A DNA stretch of 64,000 nt from Pelargonium cotyledonis (taxonomy: Eukaryota; Streptophyta; Magnoliopsida; Geraniales; Geraniaceae), in contig JAYMTA010000007.1 of NCBI GenBank assembly GCA_036897625.1, forward strand, positions 62,001 to 126,000. Direction: 5' to 3'. How positions within the stretch are numbered: position 1 is the first letter of the stretch; every line of letters begins with the position of its first letter. The position numbers and the translations under genes are program-made. This document shows positions 1 through 12,165 of the stretch, one piece after another. Under the pieces are notes generated by a model. It did no database searches and had not been told where the DNA came from. It was given only the letters and a program-made list of their open reading frames with translations.

Positions 1-733
1 TAAGAGGAAGTTTTTTTTTACTCTTTACTGAAGAAGCGGGACCCTATTACAGTACCAAGACTCTTTTGTTCTTTAATCTCAGTATCCCTCTTCGAAAAAA
101 GGAATCTAATTGTAAATCTAAAAGGAAAACTGGTTTAAACGAGGTCTCTACTAAGTAAGGAAAAGGACATAAATGAAATTCTCCTTTTTATGAGCTATCT
201 CCTATACTCTGGGGTTCTCATCTCAGATCTGGATTACTTCTCTACACCTTCCGAAGTAGGATAAAAAGCACCTTATTTATATGTGCTTTACTTTTAATTG
301 AAGACAACACTCTACGCTTATTAACGAGCAGCTGGGTTTTTCTAAATTGAACAAGAGCTTAAATAAAAAGAGAAAGATATTTTAGTTTTAGATTGTCGAT
401 GGATAAAAATCCTTGGAATTACCCAAGTCCTAAACCAAGTAAAGACAATTCCTTTTGTGGATAATATAACAGAAAGCGGGTTTTGCGGAATTACTTGTAT
501 ATGAGATCCGGATCCAGTTACACAGAGTTCGGACAAGTTTAACTCATAGAAGTATACAGCATCAAATAGCGTTAGCAGGTTCGATTCCTTCCACAAAATA
601 GAAAATGCGTAGGTTCTTATTAATAAACTAATACGGGACTTCTAAATATTTGCAATATAAAGCCCCTTTATTTTAGTCTATTCTCTGTTTTCTATAAATA
701 TATAGATATACATAGATGTAGGTTGTTCTGAAA

Positions 734-796
734 CTAACTATCTCTTAAGATTTTAATCTCAAAGGCTTAGTACTCTAAATCTTAAGAGATAGTTAG
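734..796. repeat. perfect 20-bp inverted repeat (stem-loop)
   Basis: The left arm at 734-753 (CTAACTATCTCT...) is the exact reverse complement of the right arm at 777-796, with a 23-nt loop at 754-776. The arms contain a CTTAAG core. Twenty uninterrupted pairs is far longer than a chance hairpin at this spacing. Transcribed, it would form a stable stem-loop. In organelles such structures often mark RNA 3' ends or sites of rearrangement, but no neighbouring gene tells which applies here. Confidence 0.85.
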
Positions 797-957
797 AGTT
801 CTCGAGGCGATGTGCAAGTTTATAATTTATAAGTCGGGGTAGGTAGAGAGAGAGGCTTAGTAAAAGGCAGAGAATTTTGCACTAAGGTGTATTTCTTGAT
901 CATCTCGAACACCTTTCCGGATAGAGTTTTTTCTTTTAGTACTTACTCCTTCGTTAA

Positions 958-998
958 GTATTCTCTTCGAGGTTAGCTGCTTAACTAGATAAGAATTG
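958..998 (+). repeat. dispersed repeat A, copy 1
   Basis: Shares an exact 21-nt block (969-989, containing GGTTAGCTGCTTAAC) with 22701-22721. The flanks are diverged but alignable on both sides (about 40 nt in all). I expect well under one exact match of this length by chance in the window. The function is unknown; it is not obviously a tRNA piece. Confidence 0.65.
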
Positions 999-3900
999 TT
1001 TAAGTAAGTCTATGCAATAAAAACAAGAAAAGGGGAATCTCTACTTTCCACCAGGAATTTTACAGGCAAGTAATAGTAAGTAAAAGAGGTCTTTTAGAGT
1101 ACCAGAGCAGTGGGTAGAGCAAGCGACTAAAAAGCATTTGCCAGTAGGCGCTCACATTTTCTTTGAAGAAATTTTAAGTAATTAGAAGAACCCCCTTTTT
1201 GTTTAACAGATAATTCCCCCAGTTCATAAACATTAAACGATTTCTTAATTAAAGCTAAATTACCCAGACCTACGCTTAGCTTGTAAGAGAGCTCCGCATA
1301 ATTTAATTTATCTCTCAGAATCGGGTCCTAGTAGGAAGGATTCCATTTTTATTTAATAGTCTACGTGTACGCCGCAGTATCTTAAATTCCAGGGATTACT
1401 ATATGTGAGGACTTTTTCATAGCTACAAAAAAGAAGGATTTCTGGAGTAGTGGAGTTCCTCATTATTCGTTTTTATAGACTTATGATTTAGTTATCTAAA
1501 GCCGATATTAGAAAAGGAATTAGAGTTTGATAAAAAAGAATAGCTTCTCATTTCATTAGAGAACTGTTTTAAATACAACTCCTTCTCCTTGGTTTCGGAA
1601 CCTTTTGGGGGAGAACCGATCAATGACGCAAAACCTCTAGCAATAAAACCCTACTTTGTATCCTATTACTAGATTTTTATATTTATATAAGAACGTACTT
1701 CCTAGTTAACAAGTTATCAGGGTCTAATCAATATAAAAAAGCATTCATTCCCTTTGCTTGATTGACTAATACGTCTTAGAATATTTCTTATCAACTGACT
1801 GGGACCCTCTTTTATAAATAAGAACGATAAAACTGAGAATTCATGGATTCGAGTGGTATTAAAAACTAGGCAAAGTCTTTCCTTATATTACCGCGCAAGA
1901 ATTAGTAAATGGGAACTTTGTTAGGACTTGACTTAATTACACAACTTTTATGGGGTTTCTAATAGTTGTTTGACCGGCTAGAAAATGCAAAAAATAGAAT
2001 TCTAAATTATTTTATGACTCAGACACCTAAAAATTATCAATCAACTATACTTAATTCTATTATATACTACAGCTCTTAACGCCTATAGTAGAACCTGCTT
2101 ATCTATTTGTCTGGGTGCGGGAGCCCTATCATTTAAGAAAAACATGGAAATAAATGAGTAAAAATGTGTTTAGCTTTTGTCCTATATAGAGAGAGTACAA
2201 AGGGGTGGGTTTTAAAAGCCCAAGAGGAGCTTCCCCAAAAGTTAAGCTTTTTGGATCTCGTAATTGTACTGATTCTTTGTCTTATTCCTTATTATATGTC
2301 CTTCTTCCTATTGAAGTGAAGCCAAAACTCGGCAGCCTATTGTCCTTTCAAAGCCCTTATTAATTAGGATACTTAGTTCTTAGTTATGGGTTTTCGTCTT
2401 TGCATTTTATACACTCCTTTGGAACAACACAAAAGGAATCCTAGGCATTAGCAAAATCAAACTGAGGAATCAATTTCAATTCTTAATTCTAAATAACCTC
2501 TGTTAAGTTTGACTTTTTAGAGTTATATCCCCAGCCACTAGGAGCTTATACGCTTGTATAGATAGTATGAACTAAGGATTTCCTTGCTTACTATGCCCTT
2601 AAAATTAAGCTATACTCGACCTGTCTATCCTGGATACCCCATAAACCTTAATACGGTACCGATATAAGCATAAAATTGCATTAGATTTTTTTCCTTAAGT
2701 GTTTTTCAAACCTAATAAATTAACACCAACTTTACAAAGAATCCCTAATTGGATAAGAAATTCAAGAAGCCTTTGATGAAAACTCGGGATCTCGGATACG
2801 GTGTCGTTTTTCTTGAGAGAAAGGGTACTAGTAAATTACAAATCTAGTAGCATACGAAAAATCCGTTTATACAGGGTATCCACTTACTAACTAAAAAATA
2901 AAAGAAATTTTCCTTTGGCAAAGAAGGTGTAAATCACTCAGGTACAAATATTTATTAAAAAGTCTAGAAAACCTACAATAAATTATTAAATCAATGGCAG
3001 TAAATACTCAACCTCAAAAGCTCTATGGGCCAATACATTTAATCTTCTACAAAGGGCTCCTCTTCTATACTTTAATTGATCTAAACTTAGCCAGTCCCGT
3101 CGAGTAGAACTTGTAAATCCCTCGATTTAGCTTAGATGTCAAACTATAAAAAATTATATCAGAAGTAGATCTTGCTGTGGGACAAAAGCCGCTACTAATC
3201 CTAATGTTTTTAGAGACTGACTTGCCCTAAAACGAGAAAGAAATTAAAAAAGCCCCTTTCCTTGAAGTGCTAAAAGCCTTCCCATACATAATAAATGTAC
3301 TTGTTTTGCCGGTACGGTATAGATTATATAAGAAAAAAGGGAGATTCTCTATTTTATCGAGACCCTACATGAAATGCAATTGCTAATTTAGTTTTAAATT
3401 AAATAGTTTTAATATTCTTAAAGTATAGCCTACGTAAACTATTTCAGTAATCTTAGTACTTTTCATACCACTTCCTACCTAATACCCTATTATTTACTTC
3501 TTTTCCATGGCAGAACCTGGGACTTACACAGTCACTTACGCAAGACTTTCGCCCGTAGCTACTATAATTTTTTACTATCGAAGTACCTATACTCTATGGA
3601 ACTTGGTGATATAACAATATAAGATCTTATTTGGATTTGCAAGTACCAGATATTTATCTTGTTGGGTCATAAACTATATATAGCTAAACGGCGCCCCTAC
3701 AGATATAAACTCTAGCCTGTTTCCTATTTTCCGAGTCAACAAGGCAAAGGCCTATTGCTAATGCTAAGACATGTGTTTTATATACTATTTATATCTCTGT
3801 TTACGAAAAGCTTAGATTTAGATTGGCTTTTTTCCAAGAATCCTGGAGGAGCCTCATATTATAGCTATGAAGATACACTTTTACTATATACATGGGTTAT

Positions 3901-4486
3901 CTAATACAATTAGCAGGTTATTACTACAATTGTAGCCCCTCAAGATTCCTCTACTATAATACAAAGCGTAGTCCATAACTAGAAAAGAGATACTGTACGA
4001 CTTACAAGGTGTTCCCTATAGACTAGGACTTTACCTGGATTTAGAAGAGATAGATTTACCAGTTATCGTGGAGTCCGTTTCAAATATTAAAGTTAAAAAC
4101 CAAGACCTTTTTCGACTGCTTTTTAGTGGATTCGAAGGCTTGGGCCTTTTAATAGAAGTTCCCTATTGTTCCAATAATAGCCAGCCTACTATAAAAACTC
4201 TTACACATAGATTTAAATACTTTAGTGAGAATCCGAGGAATACTGCTACCTTCCTTTTTTGTTTGAGCTTAAAGATTGGCCAGATCCTTTGGTTAGTGTC
4301 TTTCAGCATGCCCCTTATATGGGCTAGAACTCTCTAATCGTGTAAATGCGAACACGTACTTTATTTAGGACTCCTAAAACCCGTTGTACTAAGTTCTTTA
4401 TGATAGATAATCAGATTACCCTCCAATAAAGAATAACATAAAACTTTTTTAGACATATGTGAAAAAGATACTTCAACCTCTCAATT

Positions 4487-4549
4487 TTAGATCTATAATA
4501 CTTAAGATTAGATCTATAATACTTAAGATTAGATCTATAATACTTAAGA
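4487..4549 (+). repeat. tandem repeat, 21-bp unit x 3
   Basis: Three perfect head-to-tail copies of a 21-bp unit (4487-4507, 4508-4528, 4529-4549) beginning TTAGATCTATAATAC and ending CTTAAGA. All three are identical, so the array is recent or kept uniform. Each unit contains the palindromes AGATCT and CTTAAG. It could vary in copy number between individuals. There is no sign that it is coded: the unit length is a multiple of three but it carries in-frame stops. Confidence 0.95.
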
Positions 4550-6475
4550 AAAACGTATTTAAGATTCCTAACCCGAGAGCTCTGAATATTTCATTTAGTC
4601 CTGAGACCTGATATATAGAACTTGAAAATACATACTATGAGAGTTCCCAGATTGTAAAAAGGTATTTAAAACACGCAAAGAAACTCCTTTACTTCTCAGG
4701 TTCATCTTTACCGAGTAAACTAGCTCTTCTATTTCCTATTATACAGTCAGCCTAAAAATTTAAGGGCCTAAGAGGAGTCTTTCTATTCAGTGGAGTCTTT
4801 GGGATTGGTAGAGCATCGGTTCGTAGGACCCACGGGTAAGGGTTCAAATGCACTAGAGGCTGGGATTGGTTATGTATCAGTCAGCTTGCCAGGACTTTAA
4901 AACTGTTTCTAAATAATTAAAAGAAGTAAGCCCCTTTTTAGTAAACTCTCAAGCAAAATTATGTGTTCCTGCTTTCTAATTTGGTAAAACCGAGAGCAGG
5001 ATTAAAAGCGTCTGACTTCAATTTAATGTAAGTAACCTAGTTAGTGTTTTTCAGGTGGTCTGTATGAACTTGGTGAATCAGAGGAGCTCTCTTGGGATCC
5101 TCAGCGATTAGCAGTTTATTCGTATACAATAGAACTAAAAATTGTTTCCTATTATACGAAGAATCTTTTACAGGATACTCTCTTGAAAGTAAAGTCTTTT
5201 AGCTTGTACTCTTATAAAAAAGTCTTCTTTTGTTGCGAGAAGAGAGGGGACATGTGCTTCTTAGTTTTGGTTTTTTAGCGTAAATAAAAAGAAAAAATGT
5301 CAAGGGGTTTACCATGAAGCTATCCCCAAAATAGGCTCTAATTTTAGTTTTTGTTAGGTTAGAAGGTTATTATTTTTTAGCCCAAGTCAGATAAAATAAT
5401 ACCTTAGTTTTATAATAGTAGGCTTAGGAACCTACAACAGAACCGTTATGTTATGTATGAGCCGTATACGCTTTGACCAAATTAAACTATAAGCCTCGAA
5501 ATACCCCCGAGATTCCACAAGTAACAATTCGAGAATCCCTCTCCCATTCCTTCTTACAACAAGGAAGGCTTATGCAAACTATAACCTTGCCAAAGACAAC
5601 AGGAGTCCTCTTATATTACTTCACTAATTAAGAAAATTATGAGCTATGGCTTACCCTTGTATGTTGTATGTTTTCAATGGAATTTTTGAAGTTTATAGGT
5701 CTAGAGAGCCCGCCTTACAGTGTTCAATCGTGCTTGTGTCTGGTACATAGAAACCTATAAAAAGAGCAGGAATACCTTTGACTTATACTACTTTAAGGAG
5801 TTTCATAAAATTTGGAGCTAACTAGGAGTAAGTGTGTTGTGGCTACTCTGTGACTAAAACTTTACTGACAAGACTGACCCTTTTGAGTTGCCGAGAGTAC
5901 TAAAACTTTGTTATATCTAGAGACTCAAGAATCAATATCCTACAAATGTTCCTACCCTTTTATATGGGTGTTCCCGATTACCTTGGGCTGGTTTTTAACT
6001 TGGATTCCTTTCTTCTAAGAATTTGCCTCAACACAGGATAGTATACTATCGAGACAGGGGCTTGCTTCCTTACTTAGTAAACCTGACTAAACTTATTGCT
6101 AAGGGTATTTTAAGATATAGGGAGGGTCCTAGTATTATTAGCTAACTAAATAGGTTTAAAAGGGAGTCTAAATCTCTTAGGAATTTTGAGGGAAGCTTAA
6201 AATAGATACAAAAAACTATACATTGCATTCCTACATTAACAAAAAACTTTATATAGTTGAGGTCCCAGTTACCTAAAGTAACCTATATTTAATACCAAAT
6301 AAGGTAATCCCATCCAAACTAGCTTTTCTATTTTTAAAAACATATTCCTCATAATTAGGGGCTTAGTTGTTTTTTATTTCCAATATTCCATAAGCATCAG
6401 ATAAAAGTAAAGCCAGCGTTATGATTCAAAACCTATGAGATCCGCTTTAAATGACGGACTAACTAACAGTTTTCT
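4550..6475. other. non-coding DNA
   Basis: Apart from the tRNA-like element at 4790-4862, no gene, RNA or repeat is recognised. A 12-nt match to the start of group II intron domain V at 5459-5470 lacks the rest of the domain and is not counted. Confidence 0.55.
4790..4862 (+). pseudogene. tRNA-like relic, in-frame anticodon GUA (Tyr)
   Basis: Placing the T-loop motif TTCAAAT at 4843-4849 puts the D-loop end GGTA-GAGC at 4807-4814 and a seven-base anticodon loop at 4821-4827 reading GTA at 4823-4825. The anticodon stem pairs at 4 of 5 positions and the variable loop has the normal five bases. The acceptor and D stems do not pair, the T stem keeps 2 of 5, and base 33 is C where working tRNAs have U. 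A second D-arm-like stretch, GGGATTGGT, follows directly at 4862, as if the D arm had been partly duplicated. Amino acid identity is uncertain; it is very unlikely to be a working tRNA. Confidence 0.4.
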
Positions 6476-6539
6476 CTTGAAAAAAAGAAAGGCACACGTT
6501 TGTTAACGGTTAATGGTGTGCTAAATCTTTCTTTTCAAG
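6476..6539. repeat. long imperfect hairpin
   Basis: CTTGAAAA...GAAAG at 6476-6491 pairs with 6527-6539 (13 pairs around a two-A bulge). After a five-base internal loop on the 3' side (6522-6526), GCACAC at 6492-6497 pairs with GTGTGC at 6516-6521, leaving an 18-nt loop. Nineteen pairs in 64 bases is a strong fold, suggesting an RNA stem-loop or a cruciform site. No adjacent gene is recognised. Confidence 0.7.
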
Positions 6540-7414
6540 TTAAATTTATCCAAAGCCTAGAGCCGCAAAGAGCAGAGATTCATTAGTTTTTCCTTACTTT
6601 TCTGGTTTATGAACTCTGTAGGGACACAATGAATTCAGTGAAACAGGGCAGTAAGAATAATCCGTCATCTCAATCAACAAAGTTGACTTAACCGGTGGAG
6701 CTCTCTTTTTACTAAGCACTCCAGTTCTTTAAAAAGAATTCTTAGCTTAGTCTTGTTGTATTCCTAAGAATACCCGAAATTAAATTACAAACGTGTTCTT
6801 GTATAGTTAGTAGGCTCAGTAAAGAAACCCTTCTCCAATAAGAAGGCATAAAAAGGATCAACTGGAGTATTTTTACATATTCGAAAATCTCTTGATAAAT
6901 ACTCTGTATTTCTAATCTTCGATCTTCAATAAACATGGTCTGATGCCAGGAGTCGAAGGTCATCATAGCGATCCTTTTTAACTACGAGAATTCTGTTTTA
7001 TTTGTATAATAATGTTTAACTCAGGGTAGAGTAGCGAGGGTAGGAATACCTCTTATAGAAGTTAGAACATTATAAGTTACAAGCAGTATCAAATTAATTT
7101 CTTAATTATAGCAGTCATAATAAAGTGGATCGCTAATGCTAAATGAGTATATCTTACAAGAAGGGCCCCGTTCTCTATAGGGAAAAAGTCAATACTTATC
7201 TGAGAATCTACTTGGGATACTTAAGGATTCTCGTTTAGGAAACATAGTAGCAGTATTTAAAGAACCTTAAGCATAGATTCACAAGAGTTCTTAATAGTTA
7301 CCTTTCATTTTTTAACTGATGACCTTTGTAATTCGGTGAGTTATTCTTAATTTGTATTCAATAATAAAGAACCTAACTCCTTTATAAACGAATATAACAC
7401 CTAGGTGCATATAT

Positions 7415-7438
7415 TTAAGCAAGTACTTAAGCAAGTAC
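7415..7438 (+). repeat. 12-bp tandem duplication
   Basis: Two perfect adjacent copies of TTAAGCAAGTAC. A short slippage-type duplication of no evident function. Confidence 0.8.
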
Positions 7439-10400
7439 TCGGTAGTCTATTTTTATGGATTCAATATGATAAGTTTCTTAAACTGGATTGAAGGAGGGTA
7501 CTGAAAGAAGCTGTTCTTACTTACTATAAGTTGAAGAAATAGCTAGTAATGATAGAGTCTTAGAGTATAGAGCGGAGTATCCTTTAAAAGGGGACTGCAA
7601 TACGAAAGTCCTTATCTTCACCCAACTTTTATCTAGATTTTCTTAGAATAATGTTCTTTTAACTTTATACAAACCCTATGCGCTTATTAGGTCGATACCC
7701 TTATTACCTTTACCGAAGTGAAAACTTATAAAAAATAGGAATAACTCACCCTCCTTATATAAAAATTGATTGCTCAGGGAACCCAATTTAATTCTATTAA
7801 ACATTACTTACGACAGAGATTTATAAGCAAAAGGTTATTAATTTATTTAGTATATAGTACATTATATATACGAGTTAGTAAGTAGGCTTAATACTAGGCC
7901 GATTACTATTACTCTTTTGATCGAACTTAATAGAGAAAACCTTTTATACTAAAAGCATTAACCCTTTTTATATAAAGCGATAGTCCAAGTATACTTAGGC
8001 TACAATAAAGCAATAAATTAAGGACCCCTCTAAGTATTAAACAAAATTGAGTGCTACTATCGAATTAAAATATAAATAGGTTAAATAGGTATCCTCCCGG
8101 CTTTATAGGGTTCTTTTATAAGTTACTTCTTTCTCGAAGAGCTAGTTTTCTTCATGGATCACGTTACAGGATTAGTCAACAAAGTTAATGTTTCGATTTC
8201 ATCGATATCTTATTTTACCAAGAGCTACCGAGCTAAAGATTTCGTTGCCTTATGGATCTCCTAAACTGAAGTTCAAAAATAAGAGATTTCCCCTTTTAAA
8301 AGAGCAAAATTTTTGGTAACCGGTTGGTGGACGTTCACAGATCTAGTATTTAGCTGAAGTCAAACTAGTTTTTCTTACAAGACTATTATAATAAAATTCC
8401 CGAGAAATTTCAGTATTCCCTGATCTATACCAAAGCTATATAGGAGCATCCAGTTGAATACAGGCAATAACTTTATTTTTCCAAGAACTCCACATGTCTC
8501 ATATTATGCTAGTCGACCAGGCAAAGGGAATCCCCCATTTTTATAATTAAAAGAAACCCATTGCTCTTTTTAAGTGATTCGATACTCAAGTAAAACTTTT
8601 TTGGACAATTCTTAATTTGTAGTAATATTTTTTCAAAGTCTTTCGCTAGGGGCACCTTCAGCTACAACGCATAATGAGTCAACTAAGTCTAAACTAAAAG
8701 AAGTACTTTTCAGAAAAATAAAGAAGATGAAGCTCTTTTATACACTTAGTACTGTCTTAGGTATATCAATAAGTCCATAAAGGCACCGGTTCACCGTCTG
8801 TTATAGATTAATTTAGGAAAAGGAGAGAGCCCCTAAACAAGGAATCTTGCCGAGTCAAAGTGCAACAAAAAAGGGTAGACTCTTCCAGGAGTTGCTAGAA
8901 AAGCAATGAAATTTAATAATTCTTGGGTATATAAGAATAATTTTTAATTGGGAGAATAATTGTAGCCAAACGGGATGCTCCATCTCGTGTAAGATTTAAG
9001 TTTTTAATTGGACTCGTATCTGAAACAGCACTCGTTTTCCGCCTTATAAAAAGATATTAAAGAGAGCTATAGTAGCTGTTCTCCTTGTAATTACAGGTTT
9101 TTACAGGACCAAATAGATAAAAGGAGTTGTAACTTATCGATTTTATAGCAGTCACTCTTGGTTAGTGCGTTTTCTTTCTGGGTTTTCTATGAGAAACACT
9201 TTGATTGGTTAAATTTAAGTCAGGTGGTTTCTTTTTTTCCTACTGTAGGTATAAAGCATATTCCCTTTTAAGCACTTGTGCATCGGGTTTGTTTATAGGA
9301 AAATTCTAAATCGTCGGAAGTTAGAATTAATTAATGAAATTGTAGGAAAGTTTTTCTGAGTTTTTTGAGGCATGCAGATTTATTTCAACTACTAAATAGA
9401 GGGAGGCTCGGTCAAAAGGCCCATTACTTCGATAGATTCTTTGATAAAGCTGTTGTGTGGGTATTTGATTTCACAATTTAATAGAGGCCCCCTTTCTTTA
9501 TACTTAAAATACAAGGGCTTTCGTACCGGTTTACCCGGGCTGCTTGCACTCCATCTGATGCTATATTCTCAACAAACCTAAGCTACCATCAACTTGTTAA
9601 TTCTCCAAAAAAAGCAAGACCTAAGGGGATACTACAATTTATAAGATATTAGGGCTATACCTGGTACAGAAAAGACACAAGAGATAACCTAACCTATCTT
9701 TAAAAATAGAAAGTTATTTGCTCTCTTGTACATCCCTGAACTCTACTTTCTATGTATCGAACCCTTCATGGAACCCTTTATTGGATTGAGTCCCAGCGAA
9801 TACCTTACTGTTTGGACAACGTCTACTTCCTTACTTCACTTTCGGCGTAGCCTTGGCTTATTATAACAACAGAGTTAGCTATTATATAACCCAGCATAAC
9901 ACTTATAGAATTCAATAATTAATAAGGAAGACTGGATTCCTCAACAAGGAGTTTGCTATCAATTAGTATGTTTAAGAAATTGAACCTCCTTCCCTAGGAT
10001 ATACTTGACTCGGGGTTCCTCACTTTACTTTAGAAAGGCTACAAGTACTGCTGTTTAGCGAATTTTAGTATATGGTTAATGGATTTAAGGGGGTTTGTAA
10101 GGGGTATTCACAAGCATCCGGGACTCCCCTTTAGATTTAGACTCTTAACTCTTAATAGATAGTAAGTCATAAGAGTACTTGAAGAGATTCTACTAATATA
10201 TTGGATTTTCGATGTCATTAAGCCTATAAGAAAGATAAGCATTCCTGGGTAGATAATAGAGCATAATAAATCTTAACAATTATAAATTGGCGCGGCATAA
10301 AAATGGGATCCTATTATACTTAGCGGGAGCACGACTTGAACCTGGGTACGCGGGATGCAGGGTAGCTTGATTAACCTATCAGAATGAAGTTACAGTCATA

Positions 10401-12123
10401 CTTCAATTTAAATATAATTAGTAGATTTAATACAAAAAGCATAGGCCACTTTATAAAGACAAACGTTCGTTAAATTTACGAGGTTTCAATTCCTTACTTC
10501 TACTGCTCAAGCCGAGGGATTTAGTACTAATGAAAGTGCTTACTATGAAACTATTTGCTATGAATAATGCCAGACTGCAGGGTGTTAAGGAAACCTAGAA
10601 TCCAAGTGGTTTCTATAGTAGTCTTTATGGAACTCCCAATCGACAGAAACTTTATTAAGGCTACAACCTATTACCAAACTTTCATATTTAAAATCAAGGA
10701 AGACTCACCTGAGATTACTTTTGAATGCTTATCTATCAGAGTTTCCCTAACTTATAAAAAATGTACAGACTCTAAAGGTTACTTTTCCAAGCTAGTAAAG
10801 GAACTACAAACTAAAGGCAGTTCCTTTTCTAAAGGTTCTTAAAGGAGAGCCCTTATAAAGCAATTGCTGTTTAGTCAAAACTCTTCCTAATTAATACAAA
10901 GCAACCCAGTCAACTGTGTGAATGCACCATTTAATAAAATGGAAAGAAACCTTTTAGGAGCCTCTTATGTCTTAGACTCTTTATAGGACCTTTAAACGAG
11001 AAATCGAACAGCTGGGACAAATCCGAAATTAATAAAAGCGGACAAATAAAAGTTTCACTAAGACAAAGGAATCCGAAGGCACGGGGCTCTTTCTCCTTCT
11101 GGATCTGGAATATATATATGGTATATCGAGTATCTTTCTTAATTTTTTCTAAATACCGCAAGCAGGTCTAGTAAGTATGATTGAACTACATTTATGGAAA
11201 GGTTAAGGTGTAGGCTCGTTTATACAGGAATAATGAGGGTTTCGAACCTGTAAGTAGAAGTAGTCTAGCTTTCTTATTTAGATTATACTCATATATAATT
11301 CATACATTACCCCTCTACTGTTCTTTAAAAAAGAATACTTTTATAGGGGAGGTTACGCCCTCAATGCTTGAAAAGAGTCCTAAAAATTTATATAATATAA
11401 AACTTTTTTCAAAGGAATTACCTTAAACTAAAAAGGAAACTCCTTATATAAGAATAGCAGCTCTAAAGAGATCCCGACGAGAGTCAATAAAGGGAGTGTT
11501 GGATACTTATAGGATATGCAAGTAGAGTGGTCCGGAGATAATCCCTAACCTTATTAACTATGTTAAAAAAAAAGTAATACCGCTTTGCAATAGGCTTGGT
11601 TACTCTTGAGAAAATATCTGACAAACCGTTTAAAAATTATATGACACCACTCTATCTTACAAAAAGAGTGAAATTCTTACCCTTAACATGATACTACTGT
11701 TTTTGAGACTGAAGACATAGAACTAAACCCAACCTCTTCCTTTCTCCTACTAAAACACGATAGTATCTTTTTTTCATAGTTTCAATTCTATACTCCGTTT
11801 AAAAAGGCAAATCGCCATTAAATCTTTTGTCATTTTATGAATCCATCCATATCGAAATGGGAGACTTAAATTATCCATGGACAGCCTCTCCAAAGCTTAC
11901 TGAATGAAGGATGTCCACTACGTTATTATACAGGCTTTGTTTGCTCCCTAATTATGGTGAAACCTTACACTTTATTAAAGCTTGGTCTTGGTAGAAGAGC
12001 TCTCTCTTTTATTAGGATTCTTCCATACCATCTGTCTATTTAGTTTACTTTCTCTAACGGCTTCCGCTGGAGCTTTATAAAGTAGCTACATCCGGATAGG
12101 TTAAAGGATCAACTTAAGTATGC

Positions 12124-12165
12124 ATATAAATATATATAAATATAAATATATATATTTATTTATAA
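12124..12165. repeat. A+T-only low-complexity run
   Basis: About forty bases made only of A and T, mostly alternating TA and AAATA words, with partial self-complementarity. It could melt easily, but nothing shows an origin or promoter role. Confidence 0.7.

Larger units (their letters stand above)
1..4486. other. non-coding DNA, no gene recognised
   Basis: A+T-rich sequence in which stops interrupt all six frames often. The longest frame, at 4068-4337, runs 89 codons from a GTG and resembles no family I know. Apart from the inverted repeat at 734-796, the dispersed repeat copy at 958-998 and isolated tRNA-arm-like motifs (575-591, 1101-1120), I see nothing here. Confidence 0.6.

Noticed and set aside
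575-591. T-arm-like GCAGGTTCGATTCCTTC, stem 4 of 5
   Set aside because: A good T arm, but no acceptor, D or anticodon arm can be placed around it, so it is not called a tRNA.
1101-1157. D-arm-like CAGTGGGTAGAGC
   Set aside because: No T loop or acceptor pairing follows.
4068-4337. 89-codon frame from GTG
   Set aside because: Chance length, no start site signal and no family resemblance.
5459-5470. GAGCCGTATACG, like the start of group II intron domain V
   Set aside because: The matching 3' strand of the domain and the rest of the intron core are absent downstream.
10330-10390. Minus-strand T-arm-like CCAGGTTCAAGTCG with TGCAT loop upstream
   Set aside because: The T stem pairs at 3 of 5 and neither anticodon nor acceptor stem forms.
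10567-10842. 91-codon open frame
   Set aside because: No recognised motif; within the length expected by chance.
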